Positions 1 through 8,200 of a stretch of 64,000 bases of DNA are shown here, one piece after another. This DNA comes from Roseateles_E sp005503085 (lineage in GTDB: Bacteria > Pseudomonadota > Gammaproteobacteria > Burkholderiales > Burkholderiaceae_C). Location of the stretch: NCBI RefSeq assembly GCF_028462495.1, contig NZ_JAQOWX010000006.1, positions 1-64,000 of the forward strand. Reading direction: 5' to 3'. A program made the translations under genes and the position numbers. Position 1 is the stretch's first letter; every line of letters begins with the position of its first letter. The notes beneath the pieces are model-generated. The model made no database searches, had not been told where the DNA came from, and worked only from the letters and a program-made list of their open reading frames with translations.

Positions 1-1059
1 GACCGCCGCCGCTCGCCCTTCCCGGCCCGCCAGGCGGCGCAGCAGGCGCGCCTGAAGCTGCCGGCCTACCCGACCACGACGATAGGCTCCTTCCCTCAGA
101 CCGCCGCGATCCGCGCCGCCCGTGCGGCCTTCAAGCGCGGCGAGCTCGACGCGGCCGGCTACCGGCAGGCGATGCGCGCCGAGATCGCGCTGGCCGTGGC
201 CCAGCAGGAAGCGCTGGGCATCGATGTGCTGGTGCATGGCGAGGCCGAGCGCAACGATATGGTCGAGTATTTCGGCGAGCAGCTCGAAGGCTTTGCCTTC
301 ACCGCCAATGGCTGGGTGCAGTCCTATGGCTCGCGCTGCGTCAAGCCGCCGCTGCTGTATGGCGATGTCGCTCGCCCCGAGGCGATGACGGTGGACTGGA
401 CCGTCTATGCGCAAGGCCTGACCCCCAAACCGATGAAGGGCATGCTGACCGGCCCGATCACCCTCCTGCAATGGTCTTTCGTGCGCGACGACCAGCCGCG
501 CTCGAGCACCGCGCTGCAGATCGCGCTGGCGATCCGCGACGAGGTGGCCGATCTCGAGGCCGCCGGCATCGCCATCATCCAGATCGACGAACCGGCCATC
601 CGCGAGGGCCTGCCGCTGCGCCGCGCCCAGTGGCGAGAGTATCTGGACTGGGCCGCGCGCGCCTTCCGCATCTCGGCCAGCGCGGTGCGCGACGAGACCC
701 AGATCCACACCCATATGTGCTATTCGGAGTTCAACGACATCCTGCCCGAGATCGCCGCGATGGATGCCGATGTGATCACCATCGAGACCAGCCGTTCGGA
801 CATGGAGCTGCTGCGCGGCTTTGGCGACTTCAAGTACCCCAACGAGATCGGCCCCGGCGTCTACGACATCCACTCGCCGCGCGTGCCGTCCAGCGCCGAG
901 ATGCTCAGGCTGATGCGCAAGGCCGCCGAGGTGATCCCGGCCCGGCAGCTCTGGGTCAACCCGGACTGCGGGCTGAAGACCCGGGCCTGGCCCGAGACCG
1001 AGGCCGCGCTGCGGCGCATGGTCGAGGCCGCGATGACACTGCGCGCCGAGCTGGCCTGA
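1..1059 (+). CDS. metE: Cobalamin-independent methionine synthase, C-terminal part (5' end outside window)
   Basis: Transfers the methyl group of 5-methyltetrahydropteroyl-triglutamate to homocysteine, making methionine in the cytoplasm. The reading frame is open from base 1 and gives about 352 residues, roughly the C-terminal half of a protein that is usually about 760 aa. Visible family signatures are TTTIGSFPQT, HGEAERNDMVEYFGEQ and QSYGSRCVKPP. The zinc and homocysteine ligands are present: His and Cys in IHTHMCYSEF, Glu in TIETSRSDMELL and the late Cys in VNPDCGLKTR. The gene is truncated only by the window edge. Its own promoter is not visible, and the SAM-II riboswitch at 8084 is not upstream of it. 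Confidence 0.96.
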   Translation, partial: DRRRSPFPARQAAQQARLKLPAYPTTTIGSFPQTAAIRAARAAFKRGELDAAGYRQAMRAEIALAVAQQEALGIDVLVHGEAERNDMVEYFGEQLEGFAFTANGWVQSYGSRCVKPPLLYGDVARPEAMTVDWTVYAQGLTPKPMKGMLTGPITLLQWSFVRDDQPRSSTALQIALAIRDEVADLEAAGIAIIQIDEPAIREGLPLRRAQWREYLDWAARAFRISASAVRDETQIHTHMCYSEFNDILPEIAAMDADVITIETSRSDMELLRGFGDFKYPNEIGPGVYDIHSPRVPSSAEMLRLMRKAAEVIPARQLWVNPDCGLKTRAWPETEAALRRMVEAAMTLRAELA

Positions 1060-1069
1060 GCGCGCGCGC

Positions 1070-1528
1070 TCAGCTGCGCTGCAGGGTCTTCAGGCTGCGG
1101 CCGCGCCCCGGCAAGGCCTTCAGGTATTTGAAGGTGCCGGTGGCATGGGCGCAGAGCTTGCCGTCCTCGCCCAGCACCGAGCCTTCGCAGAAGGCCATCG
1201 TGGTCGAGCGGTGCAAGAGCTTGCCGATCGCGCGCAGCTCGCCCTCGCCGGGGCGCATAAAGGAGGTCTTCATCTCGATGGTCACGACGCCGGGCCCGAA
1301 GCCCGGTTGATCGCGATGGATGCTGCGCGCCGCATGGGCCATCGCCACGTCCAGCAGGGTCATGATGACCCCGCCATGGGCCACCTCCCAGGAATTCAGG
1401 TGCGCCTCCTTCAGGTCCACCCGCAGCTCGGCCTCGCCCTCGCCCATGCTGTGCAGCTCCAGCCCCAGCTGCTCGACAAAGGGGATGTGAACGGGGAATT
1501 GCAGCGGCGGCGGGGGCTTCGTAGTCAT
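1070..1528 (-). CDS. PaaI-family hotdog-fold thioesterase
   Basis: A 152-aa single-domain hotdog protein, probably hydrolysing an acyl-CoA thioester in the cytoplasm. The family signature is the segment HGGVIMTLLDVAMAHAA, where the HGG loop precedes the long central helix; the catalytic acid is expected in that helix (Asp of LLDVAM). The length matches the PaaI/YbgC range. It is the last gene of the beta-oxidation operon, 6 bp after the SDR stop. Its substrate cannot be read from sequence. It is one of two such enzymes in this operon; the other lies at 4201-4623 and the two are clearly different in sequence. Confidence 0.85.
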   Translation of the reverse strand: MTTKPPPPLQFPVHIPFVEQLGLELHSMGEGEAELRVDLKEAHLNSWEVAHGGVIMTLLDVAMAHAARSIHRDQPGFGPGVVTIEMKTSFMRPGEGELRAIGKLLHRSTTMAFCEGSVLGEDGKLCAHATGTFKYLKALPGRGRSLKTLQRS

Positions 1529-1534
1529 CGTCGA

Positions 1535-2326
1535 TCAGGTTCCGTGAATGGCCGAGACACCGCCATCGACCGCCAGGATCTGGCCGGTGATGTGCTTGCC
1601 GGCGCGCGAGGCGAACAGCAGGGCGGCGCCCTTCAGGTCTTCATCATCGCCGATGCGGCGCAAGGGGGCGTGCGCGGCCAGGGTCTCCTCGCCGATGCTG
1701 GCCAGCAGGCCCTTGGTCATCTTGCTGGGGAAGAAGCCCGGCGCGATCGCGTTGACCGTGATGCCGTAAGGGCCCCATTCGCCGGCCAGCGCGCGGGTGA
1801 AGTTGACTGCCGCGCCCTTGCTGGTGTTGTAGGCGATGGTCTTCATCACCGAGGAGTTGCCCGACAGGCCGGCAATCGACGCCACATTGATGATGCGGCC
1901 ATAGCGACGCGGAATCATGCTCTGCCTCGCGGCCTCCTGGCTCATCACGAAGAGGCTGCGGATGTTCAGGTTCATCACCTTGTCCCAGGCCTCGACCGGA
2001 TGCTCCTCGGCCGGCGCGCCCCAGCTGGCGCCGGCGTTGTTGACCAGGATGTCGATCTGACCGAGCCGCTCCATGGTCTGCGTGACGATGCCGCGCGCCT
2101 GGGCTTCGTCGGCCGCGTCGGCGGCGATCCAGCGGGCGTCGATGCCACGGTCCTGCAGCAGGGCCACGGCCTCCTCGAGATCGGCGGCCTTGCGCGAGCT
2201 CAGCACGATCTTGGCGCCGGCCTCGCCCAGGCTCTCGGCGATCTGCAGGCCCAGGCCGCGCGAGCCACCTGTCACCAGGGCCACCTGGCCGCTCAGATCA
2301 AACAGTTCTTGGATGCGTTGTGTCAT
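1535..2326 (-). CDS. SDR family NAD(P)-dependent oxidoreductase
   Basis: A classical short-chain dehydrogenase/reductase of 263 aa. The N-terminal nucleotide-binding motif is VTGGSRGLGLQIAE, NNAG follows in the middle, and the catalytic Tyr-Lys pair is in YNTSKGA. The frame is open further upstream, but the start chosen here (MTQRIQELFDLSGQVALVTGG) puts the Rossmann motif at the usual distance from the N-terminus. It sits between the acyl-CoA dehydrogenase and the last thioesterase of the operon, so a hydroxyacyl-CoA or ketoacyl-CoA substrate is the natural guess. 3-Oxoacyl-ACP reductase-like activity is an alternative. Substrate and cofactor preference are not determinable from what is visible. 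Confidence 0.88.
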   Translation of the reverse strand: MTQRIQELFDLSGQVALVTGGSRGLGLQIAESLGEAGAKIVLSSRKAADLEEAVALLQDRGIDARWIAADAADEAQARGIVTQTMERLGQIDILVNNAGASWGAPAEEHPVEAWDKVMNLNIRSLFVMSQEAARQSMIPRRYGRIINVASIAGLSGNSSVMKTIAYNTSKGAAVNFTRALAGEWGPYGITVNAIAPGFFPSKMTKGLLASIGEETLAAHAPLRRIGDDEDLKGAALLFASRAGKHITGQILAVDGGVSAIHGT

Positions 2327-2357
2327 TGCTTGTGTCTCCACCAGGGTATCGCTTGAA

Positions 2358-4187
2358 TCAGAACCAGCTGTCCCGCATCTCGCGGCACAGCGCCTCGCGG
2401 CTGCCGACCACGCCCAGCCAGGCCTCGATCTTGGGCAGCTCGTAGGCGTAGAAGTAGCGTGCGGCGGCGCGCTTGCCCTGGGCAAAGTCCGAGGGGCCTG
2501 CGGCGCTGAGGCTCAGGTCCAGCCACAGCCAGGCCAGCACCACATGGCCGAAGGCCTGCAGATAGGGCGTGGCATTGGCCAGCGCCTCCTCCGGCACACC
2601 GCTAGCCCAGGCATTCTTGGTGGCGCGGCCCAGCTTGGCGAGCGCGGCCGCCAGCTGGTTGCCCTGCTCGGCCAGCGTGGGCTGCTGCACGGCGGCCTCG
2701 ATGGTGCTGTTGATGCGCGCGGCCAGCGCCAGCAGAGCCGCGCCGCCATTCATCACCACCTTGCGGCCCAGCAGGTCCAGGCCCTGGATGCCATGCGTGC
2801 CCTCGTGGATCATGTTCAGGCGGTTGTCGCGCCAGTACTGCTCGACCGGGAAGTCGCGGGTGTAGCCATAGCCGCCCAAGACCTGGATGGCCAGCGAGTT
2901 CGCTTCCAGACACCATTCGCTGGGCCAGCTCTTGGCAATCGGGATCAGCACCTCCAGCAGTTGCTTGGCTTCGGCCGCCGTCTCGGCGTCGGCGGTGTGC
3001 TGCTCATCGACCAGGCGGGCGCACAGCAGCTCCAGCGCCAGCCCGCCCTCGACATAGCTCTTCTGCGCCAGCAGCATGCGCTTCACATCCGCATGCTCGA
3101 TGATGGGTCGCTGCGGCGAGGCAGCGTCCTTGCCACCAGGGCCGATGGCACGCCCCTGCGGGCGCTGGCGGGCATAGTCGAGACTGGCTTCGTAGCCGGC
3201 ATAGCCCAGCATCACCGCGCCCAGACCGACGCCGATACGGGCCTCGTTCATCATATGGAACATGCACTTCAAGCCTTCGCCGGGCTGGCCCACGAGATAG
3301 CCGATCGCGCCGGACTTGCCGCCCGGCTTGAACCGACCCTCGCCGAAGTTCAGCAGGCAGTTCGTCGTGCCGCGATAGCCGAGCTTGTGGTTCAGGCCGG
3401 CCAGCGCCACATCGTTGCGCTCACCGGTCAGCTCCGCGCGCTCGTTGACCAGGTGCTTCGGGACGATGAATAGCGAGATGCCGCGCGTGCCGGGCGTCGT
3501 CTTGCCATCCGGGCCGGGGATCTTGGCCAGCACCAGATGGATGATGTTCTCGGTGATCTCGTGCTCGCCGGCCGAGATCCACATCTTGTGGCCCTTGAGG
3601 CGGTAGCGCGGACCCAGCGGGTCCTGCTCGAAGCCATCACCATCGGGCTCGGCCCGGGTCGCCACATCGGACAGCGAGGAGCCGGCCTGCGGCTCGGAGA
3701 GGCACATGGTGCCGAACCAGCGGCCGGCAAACTCGTTCCTGGCGAAGACCTCGCGCTGCAGCGCCGTGCCATGCGCCATCAGCAGATTGGCATTGCCATT
3801 GGTCAGCATCGCATAGCCGCCCATCGCGACACTGGCCTTGCTGAAAAAGGCATTGGCCGCCATCTCGATCACGCAGGGCAGCTGCATGCCGCCGAGCTCG
3901 TAGTCCTGCGCCGCAGCCAGCATGCCGGACTCGATATAGGCCTGCATCGCCGCATGGGTGCTCTCCGGCAGCCGCACGCGCTCGCCATCGAAGTGCGGCT
4001 CCTGCGTGTCGGCCAGCCGGTTGAAGGGCGCGAACTTCTCGCGGGCGATCTTCTCGCAGGTGTCGAGCACCGCATCGAAGGTCTCGCGCGAGTGCTCGGC
4101 AAAGCGCTGACGCGCGCTCAGCTCCTGGACCTTGAGCCAGTCGTAGAGCAGGAACTCCAGGGTCTGGCCCAGCGCTTGACTCTTCAT
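2358..4187 (-). CDS. Acyl-CoA dehydrogenase (long, C-terminally extended type)
   Basis: FAD-dependent oxidation of acyl-CoA to 2-enoyl-CoA, the first step of beta-oxidation. At 609 aa it belongs to the long class with an extra C-terminal domain rather than the roughly 380-aa class. FAD-binding signatures are visible: MCLSEPQAGSSLSDV and KMWISAGEHEITENI in the middle domain. The probable catalytic Glu is in IHEGTHGIQGLDLLGRKV. The start follows the thioesterase stop (4201) by 13 bp and fits the family N-terminus. Electrons would go to ETF, which is not encoded in this window. The chain-length range is unknown. Confidence 0.93.
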   Translation of the reverse strand: MKSQALGQTLEFLLYDWLKVQELSARQRFAEHSRETFDAVLDTCEKIAREKFAPFNRLADTQEPHFDGERVRLPESTHAAMQAYIESGMLAAAQDYELGGMQLPCVIEMAANAFFSKASVAMGGYAMLTNGNANLLMAHGTALQREVFARNEFAGRWFGTMCLSEPQAGSSLSDVATRAEPDGDGFEQDPLGPRYRLKGHKMWISAGEHEITENIIHLVLAKIPGPDGKTTPGTRGISLFIVPKHLVNERAELTGERNDVALAGLNHKLGYRGTTNCLLNFGEGRFKPGGKSGAIGYLVGQPGEGLKCMFHMMNEARIGVGLGAVMLGYAGYEASLDYARQRPQGRAIGPGGKDAASPQRPIIEHADVKRMLLAQKSYVEGGLALELLCARLVDEQHTADAETAAEAKQLLEVLIPIAKSWPSEWCLEANSLAIQVLGGYGYTRDFPVEQYWRDNRLNMIHEGTHGIQGLDLLGRKVVMNGGAALLALAARINSTIEAAVQQPTLAEQGNQLAAALAKLGRATKNAWASGVPEEALANATPYLQAFGHVVLAWLWLDLSLSAAGPSDFAQGKRAAARYFYAYELPKIEAWLGVVGSREALCREMRDSWF

Positions 4188-4200
4188 CGCGCCCTCCTCG

Positions 4201-4623
4201 CTAATTGGCCTGGGTCACGGCCATCGTGCCCGAGGCCTTGACGCAGAGTTGGCGCTGGCCGTCGGCCGCCACCGCATAGACCTCGGCCTCGGTGAACATG
4301 ATCTGCCGGCCGGGCTTGAGCACCCAGGCCTCGCAGACCAGCTTGTCGCCACGCGCGCCACGCAGCAGATTGGTCTTGAACTCGGCCGTCAAGATCCAGT
4401 GGCCGGCCGGCGTCATGGTCTGCGCGGCCGCGCCCATGCTGTGGTCGGCCAGCGAGGCCAGCACGCCGGCATGGACCACGCCGGTGTGCTGCAGATGGCG
4501 CGGCGCCAGCAGCAGCTCGGTCGTGACCCGCCCCTGCTGCACCGCCACCGGCTCGACACCCAGGTCCACCATGAAGGGTGCGCTGCGGAAGAAGCCGCGC
4601 AGGGTATCGAGGTCGATGTTCAC
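4201..4623 (-). CDS. PaaI-family hotdog-fold thioesterase, GTG start
   Basis: A 140-aa hotdog thioesterase with the signature HTGVVHAGVLASLADHSMGAAA. The frame continues upstream, but the sequence before residue VNIDLDTLRG is arginine-rich frame shadow inside the thiolase gene. The GTG at 4621-4623 overlaps the thiolase TGA as GTGA, which is typical translational coupling, so I take it as the start. It lies between the thiolase and the acyl-CoA dehydrogenase. A housekeeping role, releasing CoA from stalled intermediates, is plausible. The substrate is not known. Confidence 0.85.
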   Translation of the reverse strand: MNIDLDTLRGFFRSAPFMVDLGVEPVAVQQGRVTTELLLAPRHLQHTGVVHAGVLASLADHSMGAAAQTMTPAGHWILTAEFKTNLLRGARGDKLVCEAWVLKPGRQIMFTEAEVYAVAADGQRQLCVKASGTMAVTQAN

Positions 4624-5795
4624 AGCACCTCGAACACGCCGGCCGCGCCCATGCCGCCACCGATGCACATGGTCACGCACACCTTCTTGGCGCCGCGGCG
4701 TTTGCCTTCGATCAGCGCATGGCCGGTCAGGCGCTGGCCCGAGACGCCGTAGGGATGGCCCACCGCGATCGCGCCGCCGTTGACATTCAGGCGGTCCATC
4801 GGGATGCCCAAGGTGTCGGCGCAGTACAGCACCTGTACCGCGAAGGCCTCGTTCAGTTCCCACAGATCGATATCGGCCACCGTCAGGCCCAGCTTCTTCA
4901 AGACCTTGGGCACCGCGAACACCGGGCCTATGCCCATCTCGTCGGGCTCGCAGCCGGCCACCGCAAAGCCGAGGAAGCGGCCCAGCGGTTTCAGGCCATG
5001 GCTCTCGGCGTACTGCTCGCTGACCCCCACGCAGGCGCCGGCGCCGTCGCTGAACTGGCTGGCATTGCCGGCCGAGATCAGGCCGCCCGGCAGGGCCGAG
5101 CGCAGGTCCTTGATGCCGTCATAAGTCGTGCCCTCGCGCAAGCCTTCGTCGGCCGAGATCGTCACTTCCTTGCTCATCAGGCCCATCACCTTGTCGGCCA
5201 CGCCCATGGTCGTCGTGACGCTGATCATCTCGTCGGCGAACTTGCCCGCCGCCTGGGCGGCGCAGGCCTTCTGCTGGCTGGCCGCGCCGTACTGGTCCAT
5301 GCGCTCGCGGCCGATGCCGTAGCGCTTGGCCACCTGCTCGGCGGTCTGCAACATGCTCCAGTAGATCTCCGGCTTGTGCTTGACCAGCCAGGTATCGGCA
5401 TACATATGGCGGTTCGCCTCGTTCTGCACGCAGGAGATGCTCTCGACACCGCCGGCCACATAGACATCGCCTTCGCCGGCGATGACACGCTGCGCGGCCA
5501 TCGCGATGGTCTGCAGACCGGAGGAACAGAAACGGTTGACGGTGACGCCCGACACCGTGATCGGCAGACCGGCGCGCAGCACGATCTGGCGCGCGATATT
5601 GCCGCCGGTCGCGCCCTCGGGCGTCGCGCAGCCCATCAGCACATCCTCGATGGCGCCGGCCTCGATGCCGGCACGCTCGACGGCGGCCTTGACGGCATGG
5701 CCGCCCAGGGTCGCGCCATGGGTCATATTGAAGGCGCCCTTCCAGCTCTTGGCCAGCGGCGTGCGTGCGGTGGAGACGATGACTGCTTTGCTCAT
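4620..5795 (-). CDS. Acetyl-CoA C-acyltransferase (degradative thiolase)
   Basis: Cleaves 3-ketoacyl-CoA with CoA to acetyl-CoA and a shortened acyl-CoA, the last step of beta-oxidation. It is 391 aa, the normal thiolase length. The catalytic set is complete: nucleophile Cys90 in NRFCSSGLQ, His347 in GGAIAVGHPYGVSG and Cys377 in CVTMCIGGGMGAAG. It sits 24 bp downstream of the multifunctional dehydrogenase gene and overlaps the next gene by 4 bp. A second thiolase in the window (phaA, 44946) belongs to the PHA locus. This one is assigned to degradation from its partner gene. Confidence 0.93.
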   Translation of the reverse strand: MSKAVIVSTARTPLAKSWKGAFNMTHGATLGGHAVKAAVERAGIEAGAIEDVLMGCATPEGATGGNIARQIVLRAGLPITVSGVTVNRFCSSGLQTIAMAAQRVIAGEGDVYVAGGVESISCVQNEANRHMYADTWLVKHKPEIYWSMLQTAEQVAKRYGIGRERMDQYGAASQQKACAAQAAGKFADEMISVTTTMGVADKVMGLMSKEVTISADEGLREGTTYDGIKDLRSALPGGLISAGNASQFSDGAGACVGVSEQYAESHGLKPLGRFLGFAVAGCEPDEMGIGPVFAVPKVLKKLGLTVADIDLWELNEAFAVQVLYCADTLGIPMDRLNVNGGAIAVGHPYGVSGQRLTGHALIEGKRRGAKKVCVTMCIGGGMGAAGVFEVL

Positions 5796-5819
5796 GATTG
5801 CAACTCGCTAGGAAGGGGG

Positions 5820-7913
5820 TTAGGAGAAGGACTTGCCTTCGGCCACAAGACGGGCCAGCAGCGGCGCCGGCTCCCAGAACTTCGCGTCGTCCAGCGGGTT
5901 CTTGGCAAAGCGCTTCATCGCCTGCACGACATTGAACAGGCCCACGGTGTCGGCATAGCACATCGGGCCGCCGCGCCACAGCGGGAAGCCGTAGCCGGTC
6001 AGGTAGACCATGTCCACGTCCGAGGCGCGCTGGGCAATGCCCTCTTCCAGCAGATGGGCGGCCTCGTTGACCAGCGCGAAGACCAGGCGATGCACGATCT
6101 CCTCATCGCTGATCTGGCGCGGCACGATGCCCAACGCCGCGCGGTGCTTGTCCAGCATCTCGGCCACCACCGGTGACGGGATCGCGTCGCGCTTGCCCGT
6201 CTGGTAGTCATACCAGCCGGCCTGCGTCTTCTGGCCGTAGCGGCACAGCTCGCAGAGCAGATCGGCGCTCTTGGAGTAGCGCAGATGCGGCTTCTCCTGG
6301 TAGCGGCGCTTGCGGATGGCCCAGCCGATATCGTTGCCGGCCAGATCGCCCATGCGGAAGGGGCCCATCGCAAAGCCGAACTTCTCGGCCGCCTTGTCGA
6401 CCTGGGCCGGCGAGCAGCCCTCATCGAGCAGGAAGCCGGCCTGGCGGCTGTACTGCTCGATCATGCGGTTACCGATGAAGCCGTCGCAGACGCCCGAGAC
6501 CACGGCCGTCTTCTTGATCTTCTTGGCCAGCTGCATCACGGTGGCCAGCACATCCTTGGCCGTGGCCGCGCCGCGCACGACCTCCAGCAGCTTCATCACA
6601 TTGGCCGGGCTGAAGAAGTGCATGCCCACGACATCTTGCGGGCGCTTGGTGAAGTTCGCGATCTTGTTGACGTCCAAGGTCGAGGTGTTCGAGGCCAGGA
6701 TCGCACCGGGCTTCATCACCTCGTCGAGCTGCTTGAACACCGCCTCCTTGACACTCAACTCCTCGAACACCGCCTCGATGACCAGATCGGCGCTGCCGAT
6801 GTCGGCGTAGTTCAAGGTGGTGCTCAGCAGGGCCATGCGCTGCTGGTACTTGTCTTCCTTCAGCTTGCCCTTCTTGACCTGGGCCTCGTAGTTCTTCTTG
6901 ATCGTGGCCACGCCCCGATCCAGCGCTTCCTGCTTGGTCTCCAGGATGGTGACCGGGATGCCCGCGTTCAGGAAGTTCATCGAGATGCCGCCACCCATCG
7001 TGCCGGCACCGATCACCGCGACCTTCTCGATCTTGCGAGCGGGCGTGTCCTCGGGCACATCGGCGATCTTGCTGGCGGCGCGCTCGGCGAAGAAGGCGTG
7101 TCGCAAGGCCTTGGATTCCGGTGTCAGCATCAGCGCGGCAAAGCCCTCGCGCTCGGCCTTCATGCCGTCCTCGAATTTCATCTTGACCGAGGCCGCCACC
7201 GCTTCCAGGCAGCGCAGCGGCGCCGGGAAGTTCCGGCTCTGTCCGCCAACCATATTGCGGGCGAACTGGAAGTAGGCCTCCGGGTCGGCATGGCGGGCTT
7301 TCAGCTCGCGCACCTTGGGCAGCGGACGCTTGTCGGCCACCTCCTGCGCAAAGGCGATCGCGCCTTCAAGCAGATCGCCCTCGATGATCTTCTGGAACAG
7401 CTGCTGCCCCGGCACCTGGGCCAGCAGCTCGCTGGCGACCGGCTCGCCACTGACGATCATATTCAGCGCGGGCTCGACCCCCAGCGCGCGCGGCAGGCGC
7501 TGCGTACCGCCGGCACCGGGCAGCAGGCCCAGCTTCACTTCCGGCAGCGCGATCTTGGCACCCGGCGAGGCAACGCGGTAATGGCAGCCCAGCGACAACT
7601 CAAGGCCGCCGCCCATGCAGACCGTGTGGATCGCGGCCACCACCGGCTTGCTGCAGTTCTCGACCACGGCGATCAGGCTCAGCAGGTTGGGCTCGGCCAG
7701 CGCCTTGGGGCTGCCGAACTCCTTGATGTCGGCGCCGCCCGAAAAGGCCTTGCCGGCCCCGGTGATCACGATGGCCTGCACGGCCGCATCGTTCTCGGCC
7801 TGCTCGATGCCGGCGGCGGTGGCCTTGCGGGTGTCATAGCCCAATCCGTTGACCGGCGGGTTGCTCAAGGTGATCACGGCGACATTGCCGCGGACTTCGT
7901 AAGTAGCTGTCAT
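5820..7913 (-). CDS. Multifunctional enoyl-CoA hydratase / 3-hydroxyacyl-CoA dehydrogenase (FadB/FadJ-like)
   Basis: Hydrates enoyl-CoA and oxidises the resulting 3-hydroxyacyl-CoA with NAD+. Of 697 aa, roughly residues 1-190 form the crotonase domain, with the oxyanion-hole regions around AFSGGADIKEF and CMGGGLELSLGCHYRVA. The NAD-binding domain starts near 295 (VAVIGAGTMGGGISMNF), and two C-terminal dehydrogenase domains fill the remainder. The ATG at 7913 (MTATYEVRGNVAVITL) was chosen over the upstream ATG because it fits the crotonase N-terminus; the upstream ATG would also lie in the operator-bearing leader. It is the first gene of the six-gene operon, behind the inverted repeat at 7956-7967. 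Confidence 0.94.
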   Translation of the reverse strand: MTATYEVRGNVAVITLSNPPVNGLGYDTRKATAAGIEQAENDAAVQAIVITGAGKAFSGGADIKEFGSPKALAEPNLLSLIAVVENCSKPVVAAIHTVCMGGGLELSLGCHYRVASPGAKIALPEVKLGLLPGAGGTQRLPRALGVEPALNMIVSGEPVASELLAQVPGQQLFQKIIEGDLLEGAIAFAQEVADKRPLPKVRELKARHADPEAYFQFARNMVGGQSRNFPAPLRCLEAVAASVKMKFEDGMKAEREGFAALMLTPESKALRHAFFAERAASKIADVPEDTPARKIEKVAVIGAGTMGGGISMNFLNAGIPVTILETKQEALDRGVATIKKNYEAQVKKGKLKEDKYQQRMALLSTTLNYADIGSADLVIEAVFEELSVKEAVFKQLDEVMKPGAILASNTSTLDVNKIANFTKRPQDVVGMHFFSPANVMKLLEVVRGAATAKDVLATVMQLAKKIKKTAVVSGVCDGFIGNRMIEQYSRQAGFLLDEGCSPAQVDKAAEKFGFAMGPFRMGDLAGNDIGWAIRKRRYQEKPHLRYSKSADLLCELCRYGQKTQAGWYDYQTGKRDAIPSPVVAEMLDKHRAALGIVPRQISDEEIVHRLVFALVNEAAHLLEEGIAQRASDVDMVYLTGYGFPLWRGGPMCYADTVGLFNVVQAMKRFAKNPLDDAKFWEPAPLLARLVAEGKSFS

Positions 7914-7955
7914 GCTGACCTCTTGCTCGGGGTGATCGGGGCTGGAATACAAATA

Positions 7956-7967
7956 GAACGGTCGTTC
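7956..7967 (-). promoter_or_regulatory. Perfect inverted repeat, likely TetR-family operator for the beta-oxidation operon
   Basis: GAACG-GT-CGTTC is a perfect 5+2+5 palindrome, 43-54 bp upstream of the first beta-oxidation gene. On the minus strand the hexamer TAGAAT (7974 to 7969) lies immediately before it and resembles a -10 box, although no good -35 is visible. A repressor on the repeat would block transcription start. GAACG/CGTTC half-sites are typical of TetR-family repressors, including acyl-CoA-responsive ones. No TetR gene is in the window, so the regulator is unidentified. Confidence 0.6.
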
Positions 7968-8043
7968 GATTCTAGGCATGTGCCCCGACGATGATCTGTC
8001 CCTGTCGTGACAAAGTGCTTTGGGGGCTTGCCGCGCCTGTGCT

Positions 8044-8049
8044 TACAAT
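8044..8049 (+). promoter_or_regulatory. Candidate -10 box for the riboswitch transcript
   Basis: TACAAT lies 35 bp upstream of the first riboswitch stem, so transcription would begin near 8056 and include the whole aptamer. No convincing -35 at the right distance was found (TTGCCG at 8028 is only 10 bp away). The assignment rests mainly on position and the -10 match. Confidence 0.4.
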
Positions 8050-8083
8050 GCAGGCCGACGCCATCGAAACATCGACGACGTCA

Positions 8084-8136
8084 CCGCCGATTTACCAACT
8101 ACTTGCGGGCGGACTACAAATGCGGCTAAAGCGTTG
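8084..8136 (+). ncRNA. SAM-II riboswitch aptamer
   Basis: The element follows the SAM-II (SAM-alpha) layout in order. P1 5' strand CCGCC is at 8084-8088 and the conserved GATTTA at 8089-8094. The P2 5' strand CAAC is at 8096-8099 and the conserved CTTGC at 8102-8106. P1 closes with GGCGG (8108-8112), followed by an A-rich joining stretch ending ACAAATG, then the conserved GCTAAAG (8125-8131). The P2 3' strand GTTG (8133-8136) closes the H-type pseudoknot. SAM-II elements bind S-adenosylmethionine and normally precede metA, metX, metZ or metC genes, mostly in Alphaproteobacteria. Here the next gene is unrecognised. A covariance-model score would settle the call. Confidence 0.85.
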
Positions 8137-8139
8137 CGG

Positions 8140-8196
8140 CTCCGCTGCCCCGGGACCGGCAAACGCCGGTGACACCCATGGGCAGCGGAGTTTTTT
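8140..8196 (+). terminator. Intrinsic terminator forming the riboswitch expression platform
   Basis: An 11-bp perfect stem, CTCCGCTGCCC (8140-8150) with GGGCAGCGGAG (8180-8190), encloses a smaller hairpin ACCGGC/GCCGGT (8155-8160 with 8165-8170) and is followed by six T (8191-8196). It starts 3 nt after the aptamer's P2 3' strand, so ligand binding could influence its folding. The 3' arm contains GGAG, the only Shine-Dalgarno-like sequence for the gene starting at 8201. The same hairpin could therefore stop transcription and hide the ribosome-binding site. Confidence 0.85.
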
Positions 8197-8200
8197 CGTC

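Noticed and set aside
1145..2356. Long open frame on the plus strand opposite the SDR and thioesterase genes
   Set aside because: It is a GC-rich frame shadow: composition is His/Gln/Arg/Ala without any family motif, while the minus strand carries clear enzyme motifs. The same holds for plus-strand frames at 4578-6176, 6285-7994 and 18098-19933.
8028..8033. TTGCCG as the -35 partner of TACAAT at 8044
   Set aside because: The spacer would be only 10 bp, too short for a sigma-70 promoter.
1..8200. metE as the target of the SAM-II riboswitch
   Set aside because: The riboswitch and terminator point away from metE and lie 7 kb downstream of its stop, with a minus-strand operon between them.
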